Assembly (NCBI GenBank): GCA_964023205.1
Contig: OZ026835.1
Span: 35,013,380 to 35,077,379, forward strand
From: Lutraria lutraria
Taxonomy: Eukaryota; Mollusca; Bivalvia; Venerida; Mactridae
Direction of reading: 5' to 3'
Length of the DNA: 64,000 nt
Position numbers and translations under genes: made by a program. Each line of letters begins with the position of its first letter. The stretch's first letter is position 1. A model generated the notes under the pieces. The model searched no databases. It saw only the letters and a list, made by a program, of their open reading frames with translations, and had not been told where the DNA came from. Positions 1 to 14,000 of this stretch are shown here, piece after piece.

Positions 1-1497
1 TTTGTGTGCGGGGTTTATTCAGCATTCCATATGGTCCATCCCTTTCCAAGAAACGCGCGTGAAGTGAGAGAAAAGTCATTACTCAGGAAACTGAAATTAT
101 CGCAGATTGCACCAAACAGTCAATCAAATCTAAACAAAAACAAAATCGTTTAGTTATTCTTGCAGCGTAAATATTTATCATTATTCATAAATGTACGCTT
201 TACTTGTTTGATTTACAACAATTTATAATACGAATCTTACAGCTGACTGTGGAATATTTTCATGATATCACAGCTGGAAACGTAACCACGGAAAACAGAC
301 GTCCCAGTAGGTGTATGAAAACACATTTAACATCTTTATTCTATACTGATGTGCGTCATTATGTGTTTTATATTTACTATAAGGATTACTGTCGACTTTT
401 TGTGAAGTATTTGTCTGTGTTTTCTTCTCTCACTAGACGTTAGAACTATTAAATCAGCCGATTTAAGCACCTTAAGAGAATGTAGAGGCGACAGACCATT
501 GGTACGTGGCTGTAAATGGTCCCTTGGCGTAAAACTTCGCGGGCCAAAATCTTATTACCATTTTAAAACAAATTAAGCACCCGAGTCGATTGTCTAAAAT
601 TTACATAACAGCGTCTTACGTGGTGTTTAGTTATGTAGTTTAGCATGTTTTAATCAAAATTTATGTGAGTGATACCAATCATCGGTGTAATTGTGTCTAT
701 GGATAAATGTTCTCGCAGGCATATTTATGGTCTACAAACAACAATGCCTTGAATTATAGGAAACAAATTTAACCACATTTCTTCGGAGAAATTATTGCTG
801 CGATTGCGAACATAGATAAACCAACTGAACCTATTCTTTGATATGTTGCAAACGTATCATTATTAGTTTCAAACATTTAATCAAAGATCATACCATTATT
901 ACGACTTTTAGCAAACACGAACATATTGTAATCTATGCCTTTGTGTGGTTACCTCCTATGAATCTATATAAATATCCTATTGTGTTACATTTATATATAT
1001 GTATAATTTGTATATACATTGGTAACACATTTATTCTTACACATAACCCACAGAGTTTTGTTAATGTGATGTATGATTATGACTTCTTGAATTGTAGGAA
1101 TGTCGGCTTACGTAATTCGTTCTTTACATATGAACATATAAAACACTTTTGATTGTCAGGTATGTGTGTGCGAAGAAAATGTCTGTATTTCTTAAAATGT
1201 CAGGTGGTTTCAATAAATTCCTTCTTTTCTGTATTATCTACAAGACGTTACTATGACACCCAATCCAACTTAATCACCCTTAAATAACTAGAAGGAAACC
1301 GTTACGAGAAAGTTGAAGTTGGAGAGTAAATCAATCGAAGTCTTAAACCGTCATATAACCTGGCCACAGATGTGCTATTGTAACACGCAAGACAACTTTA
1401 TACAATGTTGATAGTGAAGGTGATATTTAAACGATGTTGTTTTTTACAATTATTCCCAACGTAGCCTAAATCAATATACATGTATATATAAACATTC

Positions 1498-1665
1498 AAT
1501 ACAACGTCTCCAGAGCGGCTCTCTCTCTCTTGAGCAACAACCTTCTTTCAACAACAGCATGATTTTTCCCAGTGCACGATTGAACTATTAATTTAACCTC
1601 TATAGAGCAACAACCTCTCAACAACAACATCCTTTTACTACTCCCAAATGGTGTTGCACTGAGCA
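1498..1665 (+). repeat. Interspersed repeat, family R4, copy 1
   Basis: About 170 bp built around repeated CAACAACCT-type blocks (gagcaacaacct, caacaacatc, gtgttgc). The same block order recurs at 25615-25795, inside the glutamate receptor gene, and more diverged at 59796-59925, inside the dehydrogenase gene. The start and end motifs (caac-tctccagag and ggtgttgc) are partly complementary, so this may be a degenerate inverted-repeat element. No coding capacity. Confidence 0.6.
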
Positions 1666-3221
1666 TGAAAAAAAAATCATTTCAAATAACAGTGTATTAA
1701 ACTAAATATTGGATCTTGATCTCACAGATACCACCATTATATATGTTCAAGTTCATGTAAATCCATCCGTTATTTAAGTCTAGTATACGATATTTCTACA
1801 TAAGCCTATTTAGCTTTGGTAATGTATATGTTTAAAAAAACAAGGGTACTTGTTATACTCTACAAACATGAAAGATTAATCACTAAACACTGTCTTCCAC
1901 GAAGAACGCTAACGACATAGTAATATACATTACATGACGGAGCGCGTGAGAACAATTCAAAGTCAATTATCTATCGTTTAAGCGATGTGTTCACCAGCAT
2001 GCTAATTAGAATTTAATGAGTTTTAAAGTAAACCACATGTTAAAGATTATCTCCACACGCCTTGTCATGAATCGCGGCATTATTCAAATACAGCCTACAT
2101 CATTGTGTATAATCATACATTGTTAATTACTAATGTCATGTAAAATCTTTGGGCATATTAAACGGTTTAATTTAGTTGAATTGATGACTTGGAATTAATC
2201 TGAATTTTTGTTGATACAATACTACAAAGCAATACTCCAATAATTGACAAAACTATTGTTTGTATGTGATAAGAAGCATTATACAAATTCCTAAATCTAA
2301 ATAATAGATATTGGAAGCGACCTGTGCATTTTGAAAAGCAACTATAAATAGAAAAGAACGGGAGATGAATTAAATTACAACTAAATAACTAAAGCAATGT
2401 TTAATCAGACATAGTTTTCCTCTTTTCCAAAAAAGCCACTCATTGTTGTTAATACTTCAATTTGAATTCAGCAAAGTGTAACGCTGAATTGATATATATA
2501 TAAAAATGAATGTTAGGGAACATGAAAACTTGTAACAATCATGTTTGTTTAATTACAGGGACAGTTTTTGTGTTCAGTCCTGTTTATTTTATTTATCATA
2601 TAATGACATGTTCTGTGTTTACCCGGCCATATTTTTTTGTTTTGTTTTGTAAACGGCCAATGGCATATTGTATATTCCGATTGGCTATGAATAAATGGTA
2701 AAACGTTAAAACTCTATTCGAGAAAACACAAGATTATGAAAAGAAAGTGGTTTTACTTTTTAAAATTTATGTACCGTTTCTTGTCAGATATTAGCTTTAT
2801 ATACTTTAAGCTGCGCTTGTAAGTGCAATACGTGTTCTACATTCGCAAGACAAAGTTTTCCGGGTAAATTATGTGTTTAAGTCATTCACAAAGTCGCCCG
2901 ATACCAATCAAATCGCTCGATCAATAAAGATTCCATACTAATTCTAACAATCGACTTGTAGCCAAACAGTAGATGTTTGGAAAACAATCATCTTTGAAAT
3001 ACTTCTGAATCATGTAGGATTTTCTAACCATTGTAATTAAATAAGATTTCTTGGCTCAGGATGTAATCTTTTTGACATGTTATTTCTATAGTACTTCACA
3101 CATAACAAACTGTTTCAAGACATCAGACAAAAATGCATTCATACTTTAAGTTTTTCTATGTGACAGATTATCGTACCAAACAATATTCTCGTAACAACCA
3201 TGATACACATCAAAATACAGC

Positions 3222-3320
3222 TCCAATTGACATAGAGATATACAAGGCCCCAGAAAGGAATGAATGCAGTAATTGTAAGGTTGTTGAGGATGAGGCCCAT
3301 TTTAAGTTGTCATTCTTCGT
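3222..3320 (+). pseudogene. Possible retroelement-derived peptide remnant
   Basis: An in-frame stretch reads APERNECSNCKVVEDEAHF. The spacing of two cysteines followed by ED-E-HF resembles a motif I associate with the C-terminal part of non-LTR retrotransposon or RTE-like polyproteins in invertebrates. The frame is short, has no other retroelement domains around it, and ends at 3339, so at best this is a decayed fragment. The family link is from memory of a motif and is not proven. Confidence 0.3.
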
Positions 3321-4832
3321 GGTGACTCAATATCAATAATTATTTGACTCTTCCCTTCCCGTACCCTATACCTAAATTATTTTCATAACATCAAAGCCAC
3401 GAAATCATTAGGATGTCAGTTCATTTGTGTTAAATATACGTGAAAATGTCATTTATTTATTAAATGACGGCGAAAATTTTAAATATTCAATACATGATAT
3501 TAAGTGTAACAAAACAAATTGTTTAATTTTCATTAAACATATAACTTAAGAAATAATACATGTTTCCATAACACAAAGGTGGGGTGCACACAACGGCTAC
3601 CAGCAATGGAATTATGTTCCCCACGCGAACATCAATTTCAATAATTATTTTGGTGCGGCATGAAAAAAATACTGTCAATGTATGTCAATGTTTTTGTATT
3701 TGTTGAAGCAATACCATTGAAACATTGGCAGTCTTATGATAAAACCATATGATGTTTGGTCCCACTGTGTATCTTCGTATCGCAGTTTCTCGTGTTCATT
3801 CCATAGCATCTCACTAATGACATGAAGTTATAGTTTGCCGATTCATACATATGTTGTTAATACTATATTTTGTGAATGCTTTAATTTTGCTTGTTAGAGC
3901 TTAATTGCTTCAAGAACAGCCTAATATATACCACGAGGAATGTTTCTAAAATCAAATTGATGTATTGTGCAACTGTTGACGCCCAAGAGTATTGTAGCCA
4001 TTTTTTCGTTATGCACTGCTGTATGAATCTCTAAAATGTCAAAGCTAGGATCATTCGATGTTTTATCTGAGATTTGAAGTTATGCCAAGTACGTTTCCTT
4101 TGAATAGAGTTATGCTTGTCAAAATATTATGTGTATCTAATGAATTTATTCGATGCATTTATTGTGGATATAGATGTGGCTTTGGTGTAAACATTCATTA
4201 TGTCTTTGTGGGCATTGTATAACACAATTTATTAGAAATCAAAAGCGGAGTATGTTTCTTATTGCGGTATCTTTTTGTGACTTGATGTAATTCTACAATT
4301 TCAAGTTTAGCATATTCATGGACAGAAATCTGATCTAGAGCCATCTGAAAACATAAGTATAGAGCTTATCATGTGCACATTTTAATGCTATGTGTGTACG
4401 AACGTAACAGATTGGCTAGCGTCTAGTGTGTAAGGCCATAAGTTCCGATCAGTCGTTCAAAATAAATCCAATACAATTATATTGATGATTTTTGAAGTAT
4501 GAGAAGTAGTGAACAGATGAACAAAGATTATAGTATTCATAAGGCTGCAACTACCTTCTAAAAAAATATATTTCGCAAAGAAGGCGCAAAGTATAGGTAG
4601 CAAACAAAGGAAGTTCTTAGCGCAGTATGACATGTATCAAACCAACATATTTATGTAGAATTTTAACATTATTACATTCCAACGCCATAAGTGTCTGTAA
4701 CAACCATATGACTTAAAATACTGGAGTTCTAATTTTGGGTGCACATTTAAACATTATGTAGCATTTTTGCCGAAAAATGTTCAACACATGATCCTGCCGA
4801 ATGCTTCTCTCCGACCAACAAATTCTGTATTT

Positions 4833-5049
4833 ATGATATGCTTAATATCTTTGTTTATATTTGTTCTATGTAAGATATTTATTTATGTTGCAGCTGGATT
4901 GTTTGAGAAGGAAAATGTTGCCCAGGAACTTGCCTTCAAAACTGCCATCGAGAAAATGAACTTGCACCACGTAGTCGGTTCTAGTCGTATGATCCTTTAC
5001 CACGTGGAAGAAACACTAGCACATGACAGCTTCGATGCGAACAAAGAAG
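4833..5049 (+). CDS. GRIK: Receptor coding exon 1: signal peptide plus start of the amino-terminal domain (start uncertain)
   Basis: The region from 4894 is certain from homology ([19 protein letters not shown], then DSFDANKE). The exon ends in phase 1 at 5049 and joins 18829 to read KEVCRQM. Upstream the frame stays open. From the ATG at 4833 it encodes [13 protein letters not shown] then [12 protein letters not shown], which looks like a signal peptide followed by the first beta strand of the domain, so I chose this start. An in-frame ATG at 4788 would add 15 residues. The T-rich stretch ending in gttgcag at 4887-4893 would also serve as a splice acceptor (exon then 4894-5049, phase 1), with a separate signal-peptide exon upstream. 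Sequence alone cannot settle this. Confidence 0.6.
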
Positions 5050-8000
5050 GTATTTATCATATTGCAATACTAATATAATGATTTTATTTCAGTGCAAACA
5101 TATGGAGTACATTAATTACAATTGTACTTGCATTGTATATATGCATGTGTACTACCATGTTGTCGTGTTTATAGTTTATTCATCATGTTTGTACATGATT
5201 GATCTGAAACACGTGCTTGTTTTATTCCAATTAAAATGTCTGAGATTTATGCCGTCTCACGAAAGTATTTTAATGAACCCATCCGATTTAAATAAAACAT
5301 GTGTTGATTTGACGTCAACTAAATCATAATATACCAGTGGCTTTAGACTCTGCATTCTCGATTAAATATTTTTACGCAGTGGCGAAAAGTCCTAAATTAT
5401 TTTCAAATCAATTTTAAAAACATTAAATTTACTTTCGTGATTAATGCCCATTTTCAACAGTATTTCATTCCTATGCCAACACATACTTGTATTTTATGGT
5501 GGTGGTTATATTTTTAAATTATTTAGCTTTTTTAAGGTGTTGATCAATTGTTCTCGAAACACTGTAAGACGTACTTCTCACTTTATTTCCCTTCTAAATG
5601 TAGTTTTACCATAACAATAATTGACACATATTTTTGTACGGTAATCATTCGACGCCCTTATCCTCTTGTAGCAATTGTACAAAGTAATTTATCTTCATTA
5701 TGAGTTGGCCCTTGACATTTGATGCTTATGTCTGAAAATATGGAATATATTGCCTGTGTCCCTAGAAAACTATCGCTTTTGTTGGTGTATTTGTGTGTTC
5801 GGTTTTAATGTTCCTGTAAATACTTCTTGTGTTAAGAAGTTTAAAGTGTTAAGCTTTCTTTTTAAGTCAAAATTCAAGGGCGGATAATTCAAAAACGAGA
5901 TAAGTGACCCCCCCCCATTATTTCGGCTTTAAATGTTACTTTGGTGTATGCTATGATTATGCAAAGTTTTAATAAATTCTGTTGTACAGTTTTAATTCTT
6001 TCTTTAGTTCTATATGAAAACTGTAGCAAACCGTAGCAAATGTCTTTAAGCCAATTATATGTGCGTCGTACGTAATTTCTCTTGCATCTTGAAATTTGAA
6101 AAACAGAAAAAGAAATATAAGAATCACATTAATTGTTTCATTTCTACATTTTTCATATTTTATATCTTTCCAGGTTCGTTATAATTTTATTTGGTTACAT
6201 TTTGTTATGAAGTCGCGATAAATTTTATACACATGTATCATTATTCTATCTTTATATCATTCTTCGCAGAATGGGGGTACTGGCTTTTACATTTTGTGCA
6301 ATACGACGTCACGACACGTGACTGTTTTTTTTAAAATGGCGGCGCCCTAGGTGACAATAGTAAATCACCAATATTTTTGTTAAATGGTGGATTTTTGTTT
6401 TAAAAAATACATGAATCATCATAACTTTAATAGTTCTACACGACTAAGTGCTTGAAAAGTCAACATTGCGTTGCCCTTTAATAGGCTCGAAAAATCAGCC
6501 ATGCTACAAATTGCAAATTTCGTTTACAAATTAAATTCTATTAATGATTTGAGCATTACAATTAATTGTTTTCATTTTACATTTTTCAAGTTTTAATCTC
6601 TTTGTTTATTATATCTTCAAATTGTTAGGGAAAATAAAACAAACATTTTTTTTATGAAATGGCAATGAATAATATACGTAATGTCTCATTGTTGTATCTC
6701 TACATTAACCAAATATAATGGGGTTGGTAGGTGGCAAACCTTACCTTTACTTTTTTGTCATTCTTAAGTTCTTAACATGGCTTTCGTACCTTGGAGATAC
6801 GATTCGTCCAAAAATATGTTCGCATTTTCATTTTTTTGTCGTGCCAATAAATATGATTGGTTTGATAATCATGAACGCGACTTTTATTTTCGGCCTTATC
6901 AGCGTATTTTATTTCAAAACATCTTAGGCATTTTCTGAATTTCCTTCAAACGATCTTAGGTCTGTTGCAATTATTTGCATGATGTTAATTATTTGTTATG
7001 ACTTCTTGTCAGGCCAGTGTATTGCCTCGTCTTGGTGTATTAATATTCATTAAAACCAACAGCCGTGGCAATATGCTTGTACATAGGATACGCATAGATA
7101 ATACGTCATGTCACGCCAACATTTGTCGGGAAATTGAAGTCTTGATAGAAAAGACTGCATGTGTTTCTGCTATTTCTGAAGTTGTTTTGTTGCTTTTTGT
7201 TTCTATAAAACATAGAATACCTGTAATGTTGTGCAATTCATCTTCATTACCTGATGAAAGCTTCGTGCATGTATTTTTTCCAGTTTTCATTTTGCAACTT
7301 GTGGAATATTTCTGTTATTTTATGGGGAATTCGTATCATGGGGAAATAAAGACAGAAACCGACGATATTCAATACTTCATGTCAGACTCCATTGTATAAC
7401 GCAAAAAAGATAATTTGTTAAAACTAATCTATATGTAATTACAAAGCCGCTAGTTCTTTGTTTTATTATGTCGCCTAACAAATTACAGATGGTGTTCTTT
7501 TCAAGAAGCATGACTGACATTTAATTACTTCTGAAACAAGAGGATCAAGTAATTGAAATACACGCATTTACTGTTAAAGATATTGATAACGATAGTGTAA
7601 AAACTTATAATTGAATTCTTCTGGGCTTCGAATGCGGTGTCTGCAATTTCAGATGATTAACGTGTTTCATATCCATGGACTGAGCGAATCATGTACGTTT
7701 TTAGCAATGTCAAAAATTTCGTATAGAGTCATAATTAAGGCATCCACTTCGTTTATCCGTTTATTAAAGGCCCATACGACAGCTATGGTAATATCATAGC
7801 CACCCCAGAGAGATGGGAGAAGAGGTACTGGAGAACCAGGCATTTATATCCCTACTCTTATTTTCAATAAGTGTTTCCTGTTTCGAGGGTTCAACGCAAC
7901 AGTGTCGTAACTCATATGGAAATAAGAACAAGTTACGACAGTGTTGCGCTGAGCCCTGGGTTTGTAACGTATCCGGTGTAAAGCACCGATACACGTCATT

Positions 8001-11000
8001 TCCTGTGATTTACTAGACACAGTATTTGGCTCGGAAGTTGGGATAGGGACACTGAAAAAACCACCCTGAACTACCGGAAGAAGGAGTTGAGATTCGAACC
8101 CACGACCTTTTGATTCACCTCCAACAACTTAGTTACTTCTGACAGAATATCTTTAAGCTAGCCTTGATAAGGTGCGCCGAAATAAGATGCATACCTCGTC
8201 TTTTATTTTAGTCTGGAGCATTTTGTCATTAACTTTTTGTTTATAGTAAACTTTATAAATGTTGATGATTTGAAACGAATTCCGTGTCAAAACAGAAGTT
8301 CTTGTTTTTCAAAATTTAAATTATATTGCAATCAACGCATGCATTGGGAAACTATATAGGAATTGCGTGCAGACTATAACACATCTGCATACATCATGCT
8401 TTTGTTTTCGTCGATTTCCTTAACTGATGAAATAAAACCAAGTCCTGATTAGGCACTTTCTGTGAAAACGCTAAAACAGGTAATTTTACAAAATTGAATA
8501 ATTTATTTTAAATCACAAAGTACATTGGAATGTTTTATTGGAGTGAACATACTATATGAAACATTTACCTTTATTTTGAAAATGATATTCTTCATAAGAA
8601 TTGTGGATCGTGGAAACTTGCGTGTTTCACAAAACGTATAATGATATCTATGAAACCTTATTAAGCGGTTTGTCTGATGTTATTTCTGAGATTCTTCAAT
8701 ACATCAAGGATAGATTGTGATAAGCTATTGATGTATGTATGTGTACGTATCATTTTTCGAATCAACCTCTCTTTCGTTTTGATAACTGCATTACAAACTA
8801 AATTTAATTCAGACCGTCTACAAACTACCAACATTCGACTACTGTGGTATTTCTAAAATGATGCCTGATTTGATAAGCTCTTTGTAATATTTTCAAGAGA
8901 CATATATTTGGTGTAAAGGAAGTCTGCAAAGGAGACAGTAGTACCATGGGGGTTTATTGTAGGACACAAACTTGATTATAGGTTTTGAATCATTGTGTCA
9001 AGGAGGAAATAAAAAAAAATTACCACTGATATCATCCACCAAATCTGGAAATGTTTTATCTTGCCAGCCTAATGCTACACAAAAATGTTATTATTACAAA
9101 AATGGTATACCTTAATTATCATTATTTATATGATTGTTACCTAAGTTACTTCAATTTATTTTACTACATATTTTTAAATGCAAGAGTCGTTGGCCTTGTT
9201 GAAGAATACAAAGCATTATTTTTTGTAGATATTGTATGATGACCTATAGTGTTCTTTATTAAGTTAGATTGATAATGTGCTACAGCATCTTTTTACCACT
9301 AGCTTTCGTTGGTTTCGTTAGTCTTTGAAAATAGACTTTAATGCAAATTTACAGAGCCAATAACTCTAAGGATTATCGTATCTTTTTTAAAAAATACGGT
9401 GAATCACTTTCTATCATGGAACCTTGATGAATAATCATAAAAAATGATGAATGTTTTCAAAATCTGTCCGCTTCTTTTAGAGATAATAATCTTGGTCATT
9501 AGGCTATGAAGACCTTAAATCACAATTTACTTATGATGTGTACCACATTTGTTTGGTAATATGGTAATATTCAGATTAAATATTTTTATAGAATTATAAC
9601 ACCAAAAGTAAAAGATCATTTCCTGGAATACGTTAGTTATCGCTAGTAGTTATTGCTGATAGTGTCTTGAAAGAAATGATTTTGTTCGGTTGTGGTATTG
9701 ACGAATTATTTTACCGAAACATTAACACTGTATTTAACAAAGCGCCAGACTATCTAGGTACCCGATCATAATTGATTTCTGTAGAACCGAATGTTACTTT
9801 CTTTGATATCTTTGAAGAGGAAATCAGACGCTGTCTACGTAAATGCAGAACAACACGAGTAAGTAATTAGTATATCCTAAGTGGAATAAATATCATGATC
9901 GTTGAAACTGCTTATTCATAAATATAATATTCATAAATTCGTCTAGCATCGATCGACGCCAAAACATTGCAAAATATCTAAAGAATATAATGTGAAGAAC
10001 TTCAAGAAAATCGAAGATGGGTAACAAACTAACAAACAACAAGCTATATATGAATTGTTTTACATAGCTAGATTGTGGAAGATGATACCGGAAAGCTAAT
10101 AGCTTGGAAAATAGAATGTGGTAATACAGTTCATAATAGATATAGACTTTCTGTCTGTTTGTCACGCGAAATTCTCCTGATATTTCTTCAGTTTTAATAA
10201 TCCGACTGAAGACATAATTGTGTCCAGAATCTAACATAAGAAAATCTTATTTTCATCAGACTCCTCGGGGCTGATTTCCACGGTGTACATGATACAGTAA
10301 TTGGTAGTTAGCAACAAATGAAGTTGGCACATTTATAACTTTAACGAAATACTGTAACTATTCTAGTGTATGTTCAACCGAGTTATTACGAAGTGTTAGT
10401 ACCTATATTTACCTGTAAAACACGTAAATTATAGGTATACCGAGCATATGTTCCAGAGAGTTAATGAATATAAGATTTCACAATGCTTTTACTATGACGA
10501 ATCTCCATGGTACTAAATCATCGAATATTTGGTAATTATTGCTTCATTATCTGATATGCGTGTCTTTGCTATCATGTTTAGATACATTGCATACAGATAA
10601 CGAAAACACTTCAGAAAATAGCAAATACAGAAAACCCCACTTTTTTCTGCCCGAAAACCCACCAACCCGCCAAATTAATAGAAAAATACAACAAAATGGT
10701 GACCAAAACCCACCAACCCGCCCAATTAATAGAAAAATACAAAAAATGGTGACCAACCCCCCCCCCCCCCCCAATTAATAGAAAAATACAAAAAATGGTG
10801 ACCAGAACACAATCTTCAAGGAGCGGTTATTCAGTAGGGTAAATTTGTAAATGTTGCCGTATAATCATTTTCGTTCGGCTTGTTTTGCAAAGTCAGTTTT
10901 ACTGATAGATGCTTCTCTCTTGACGCCAGATTGTCAGATAAACGTACTTTAAATATTCTAACGGTTTGGGAAACAAGCAAATTTACAACTTTGTCAATGA

Positions 11001-14000
11001 AAATTATGTAGATATCTTATAATGGTACACTTGGGTATATTTTAGTAAATTTCTCTCCGTCTTCTATCACTTTTGGTAGTATTTTACCAATACAAACAAG
11101 TATCTGCATCCATATTCAAGTGAACGGGCGCCTAGCCGATGAGAACATGAATTAAGAGGAATTTCTGAAAGACAGTCGGTGCGTGTATTTCTTTCAAATA
11201 GCAACTCCCTTAGGATTCCCTGCCCAAGCCCTGCCCCTGATCCTCTTGTGGCCTGAGTGGCTAATGACCACTCTCCAAATAAACGATAACACACTTGAAG
11301 AAAAATCCTTCATACGCTCGTTGTTCATTATCATTATAGAAACAATCTTTTGAAGATAATGGAGTCACTGTATCGACAAGACAGAAGAAAACATTCATAT
11401 CAGATTAACTGATATTCTCCTATGACTTCGTAATTATATTTCAATCAATCAGTCTGTACAAAAAATATTCCCATGATGCGGCCGAGATAAATGTTAAAAG
11501 AGTACTGAAGGTATATAACGCTTATTTGATTGATATGTTATGAATCGCAAAAAGTCAAATAATGTTATCAGTGACTATCTCCCATTTTATATTCATTTAC
11601 TTAACTCCTAAGGTTGGTTAACACTTAGACTCTCAGGCGATATGCTGCCGTCAGCTAATACCTCAATTATTGAGTCTATATTTGCTGTTCCGTTAAGCTA
11701 CATGTACGGAATATTTAGTGGATAAGTTTAAGGACTCGCTGGCACGCTATGGTTATGTAGTTCTAAGAAATAAATGAAACAAGAGCTTGATTATACAAAC
11801 AATAAACTGCTTCGTCTTCATTGACCTTTGTTCAAATGTTTTGCTATAAAATAATTATTACAAGTCTGAAAACTCTAACGTTTGTTGATCGATAAAACAT
11901 TAACTGACACTGAACTTATTTGTTAGAAAGTAAAAACGGATTCCTAAGAAATTCAACTTGCAAAATTTACTTCCATAAAATCTAACAAAACCATATATTG
12001 CAAACACATCGCCAGCTGCTTCCCAATGTGTATTTGTTATAGTTACTTGTCCTGACGATTCAAAAAGGTATTGTTCTAATCAAATTGATCATGTTAATGG
12101 GCTTTTAGTAATGTATTGTCGAAACACCACTCCTATTGTTATCCACGTGTGTTGTTGTTTTGTGTGAGAGCCGTGATTCTAGTTTCTTTTAAAGCAGTGA
12201 TACTTCTAGTGTTAGAGAATAGTTGGTAACCATTTGCAAGTGGCAATTTTCTGGAATCTACTTTCTATCTCTTGATATATATAAAACGCGACTTTTATTT
12301 ATTTTATCAGATGGTGTCTAATTAGCAAATGTCTCTATTCTCGTACTTCACTTAAACATCTTCATAGAATTCCTGAAAGTGTCACTGAAGCATTCGTAAA
12401 AAATCATTCAACAATTCTATAGAAATGATTTCTTTATGACAAAAATAAATGTGTCTGCGTTATCAAGAATCATATATTTTAAAACATAGTAACATATTTT
12501 TATAGTTCCATGAATAAACATGATAAAACATCTAAAAACAATATATTTCTTAACATGGTGCTTAATATTTCTAAACTCGTAATGAAGTTTACGTACACCG
12601 TTATTCTGTAATGCAACGATGTTTCTATGTTCGCCATTAGGTTTAGTTGGGTTAAAAATACGTAGCACTGTGAATTTTCAATTGACATATCCCACCAGTT
12701 AACATTTATCAAACTGTTTTTTGTAGCAAGTTATCAATGCTTACGGACAGTGTATGGCGTAAATATGAAATTTCCAATCTTTGGTGCCTCGTCTGATGAT
12801 ATTTTCAAGCTGTGTGTTGAAATTGATATGGACTGGAATCTACGTGTGAGAATACGGTTTTGAAAGCAGCAATTGTGTTGAATTGTAGGGGGTGCTTGGG
12901 AGGAACTGCATTATAGAAGACATGCAATTTGTCTAGACAACACCCTTTGTTTTTATTGGTATTTTCATTGTCATAAGCAATAATTATCGCATTTCAGGTG
13001 GTATAAAACTTAAAAGAATTACCGTTGATAGTCTGAGGTTTGCAAATGTTCCGACTATATTATTAAAGCCCCGTGAGGATTTTGCTATAGAAATATATAT
13101 GCAAAAAACAAACAATTGATGATATTATCCCAAGATAACTATTACCGACGAAACGAGCCTTTTTTCTTCTAAAAACACTCACTACGCTATGAATTTTGCT
13201 TTTGTAAACTTGAAATATGTACAGCGCGTGACGTCACTTTACGCTTTGTGCATAATATGACTGCGGGAAAACACAGCTGTTCTATAAATAGTATTTTTTT
13301 CAATGATATTGAAAAAAATACGATAGTGGTTTTGGAAATGTGTTTTCTTGCCATAAAGTATACACGAGGGCTCCTCTGTTATAGAACAAACAGAAACTAT
13401 AAAGACCAACACATTTATAAGCTTATGGGACTTTAACTGGCTTATCTATGATTGGAGCAATGTCGAATCTTCAAATTCTTCAATTTTCTGAATTGGTTTT
13501 GCCGAACACATTTGCTAGAATTTCTGTCATGATGAAGGTTATGCCTAGAATAAATATCATTGTTTAAGATATTATCCTTGTTATTATATTCATTCTCAGG
13601 GGGGTGTTAATTACATTTCCTTCTGTCGTAATTGATGCGCAAAAACTTGCACGCAAGTATCTCTTGAGGTTCGACTAATCATACAATATTATGACTTAGC
13701 ATATAAACAAAGACTAGGCAGTAGTCAACAAAAGGCCAATGCCCATTTTATTGTCCAACATCCAACATGCCGTAGAATAATGAAGGATGGGAATGTGTTT
13801 AGTTGCAGTAATGAACACGTGTTATCTAAGCCTGAGTTTCATAGTTCATTACAATATAGCGAGTGCCTGACAACAGAATTGTAAATCATTTTGTTACACT
13901 ACACCCCACAAAGAACTTCATAAGATATCGTTTCTTACTGATTAGGTTAGGTTTTTGAATGATTTCAAACTCAATTCTGACGACCTGTGCTCTTAAACTC

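Larger units (their letters stand above)
1..4832. other. Upstream flank without a recognisable gene
   Basis: AT-rich sequence with only short chance reading frames on both strands. I see a CT microsatellite near 1517, one copy of an interspersed repeat at 1498-1665, and a short retroelement-like peptide remnant at 3222-3320. If the glutamate receptor has a non-coding first exon or a separate signal-peptide exon, it would lie here or further upstream, but I cannot identify one. Confidence 0.6.

Noticed and set aside
6998..7399. 133-codon open frame in receptor intron 1
   Set aside because: No recognisable motif or splice context; its length is not surprising for 64 kb read in six frames.
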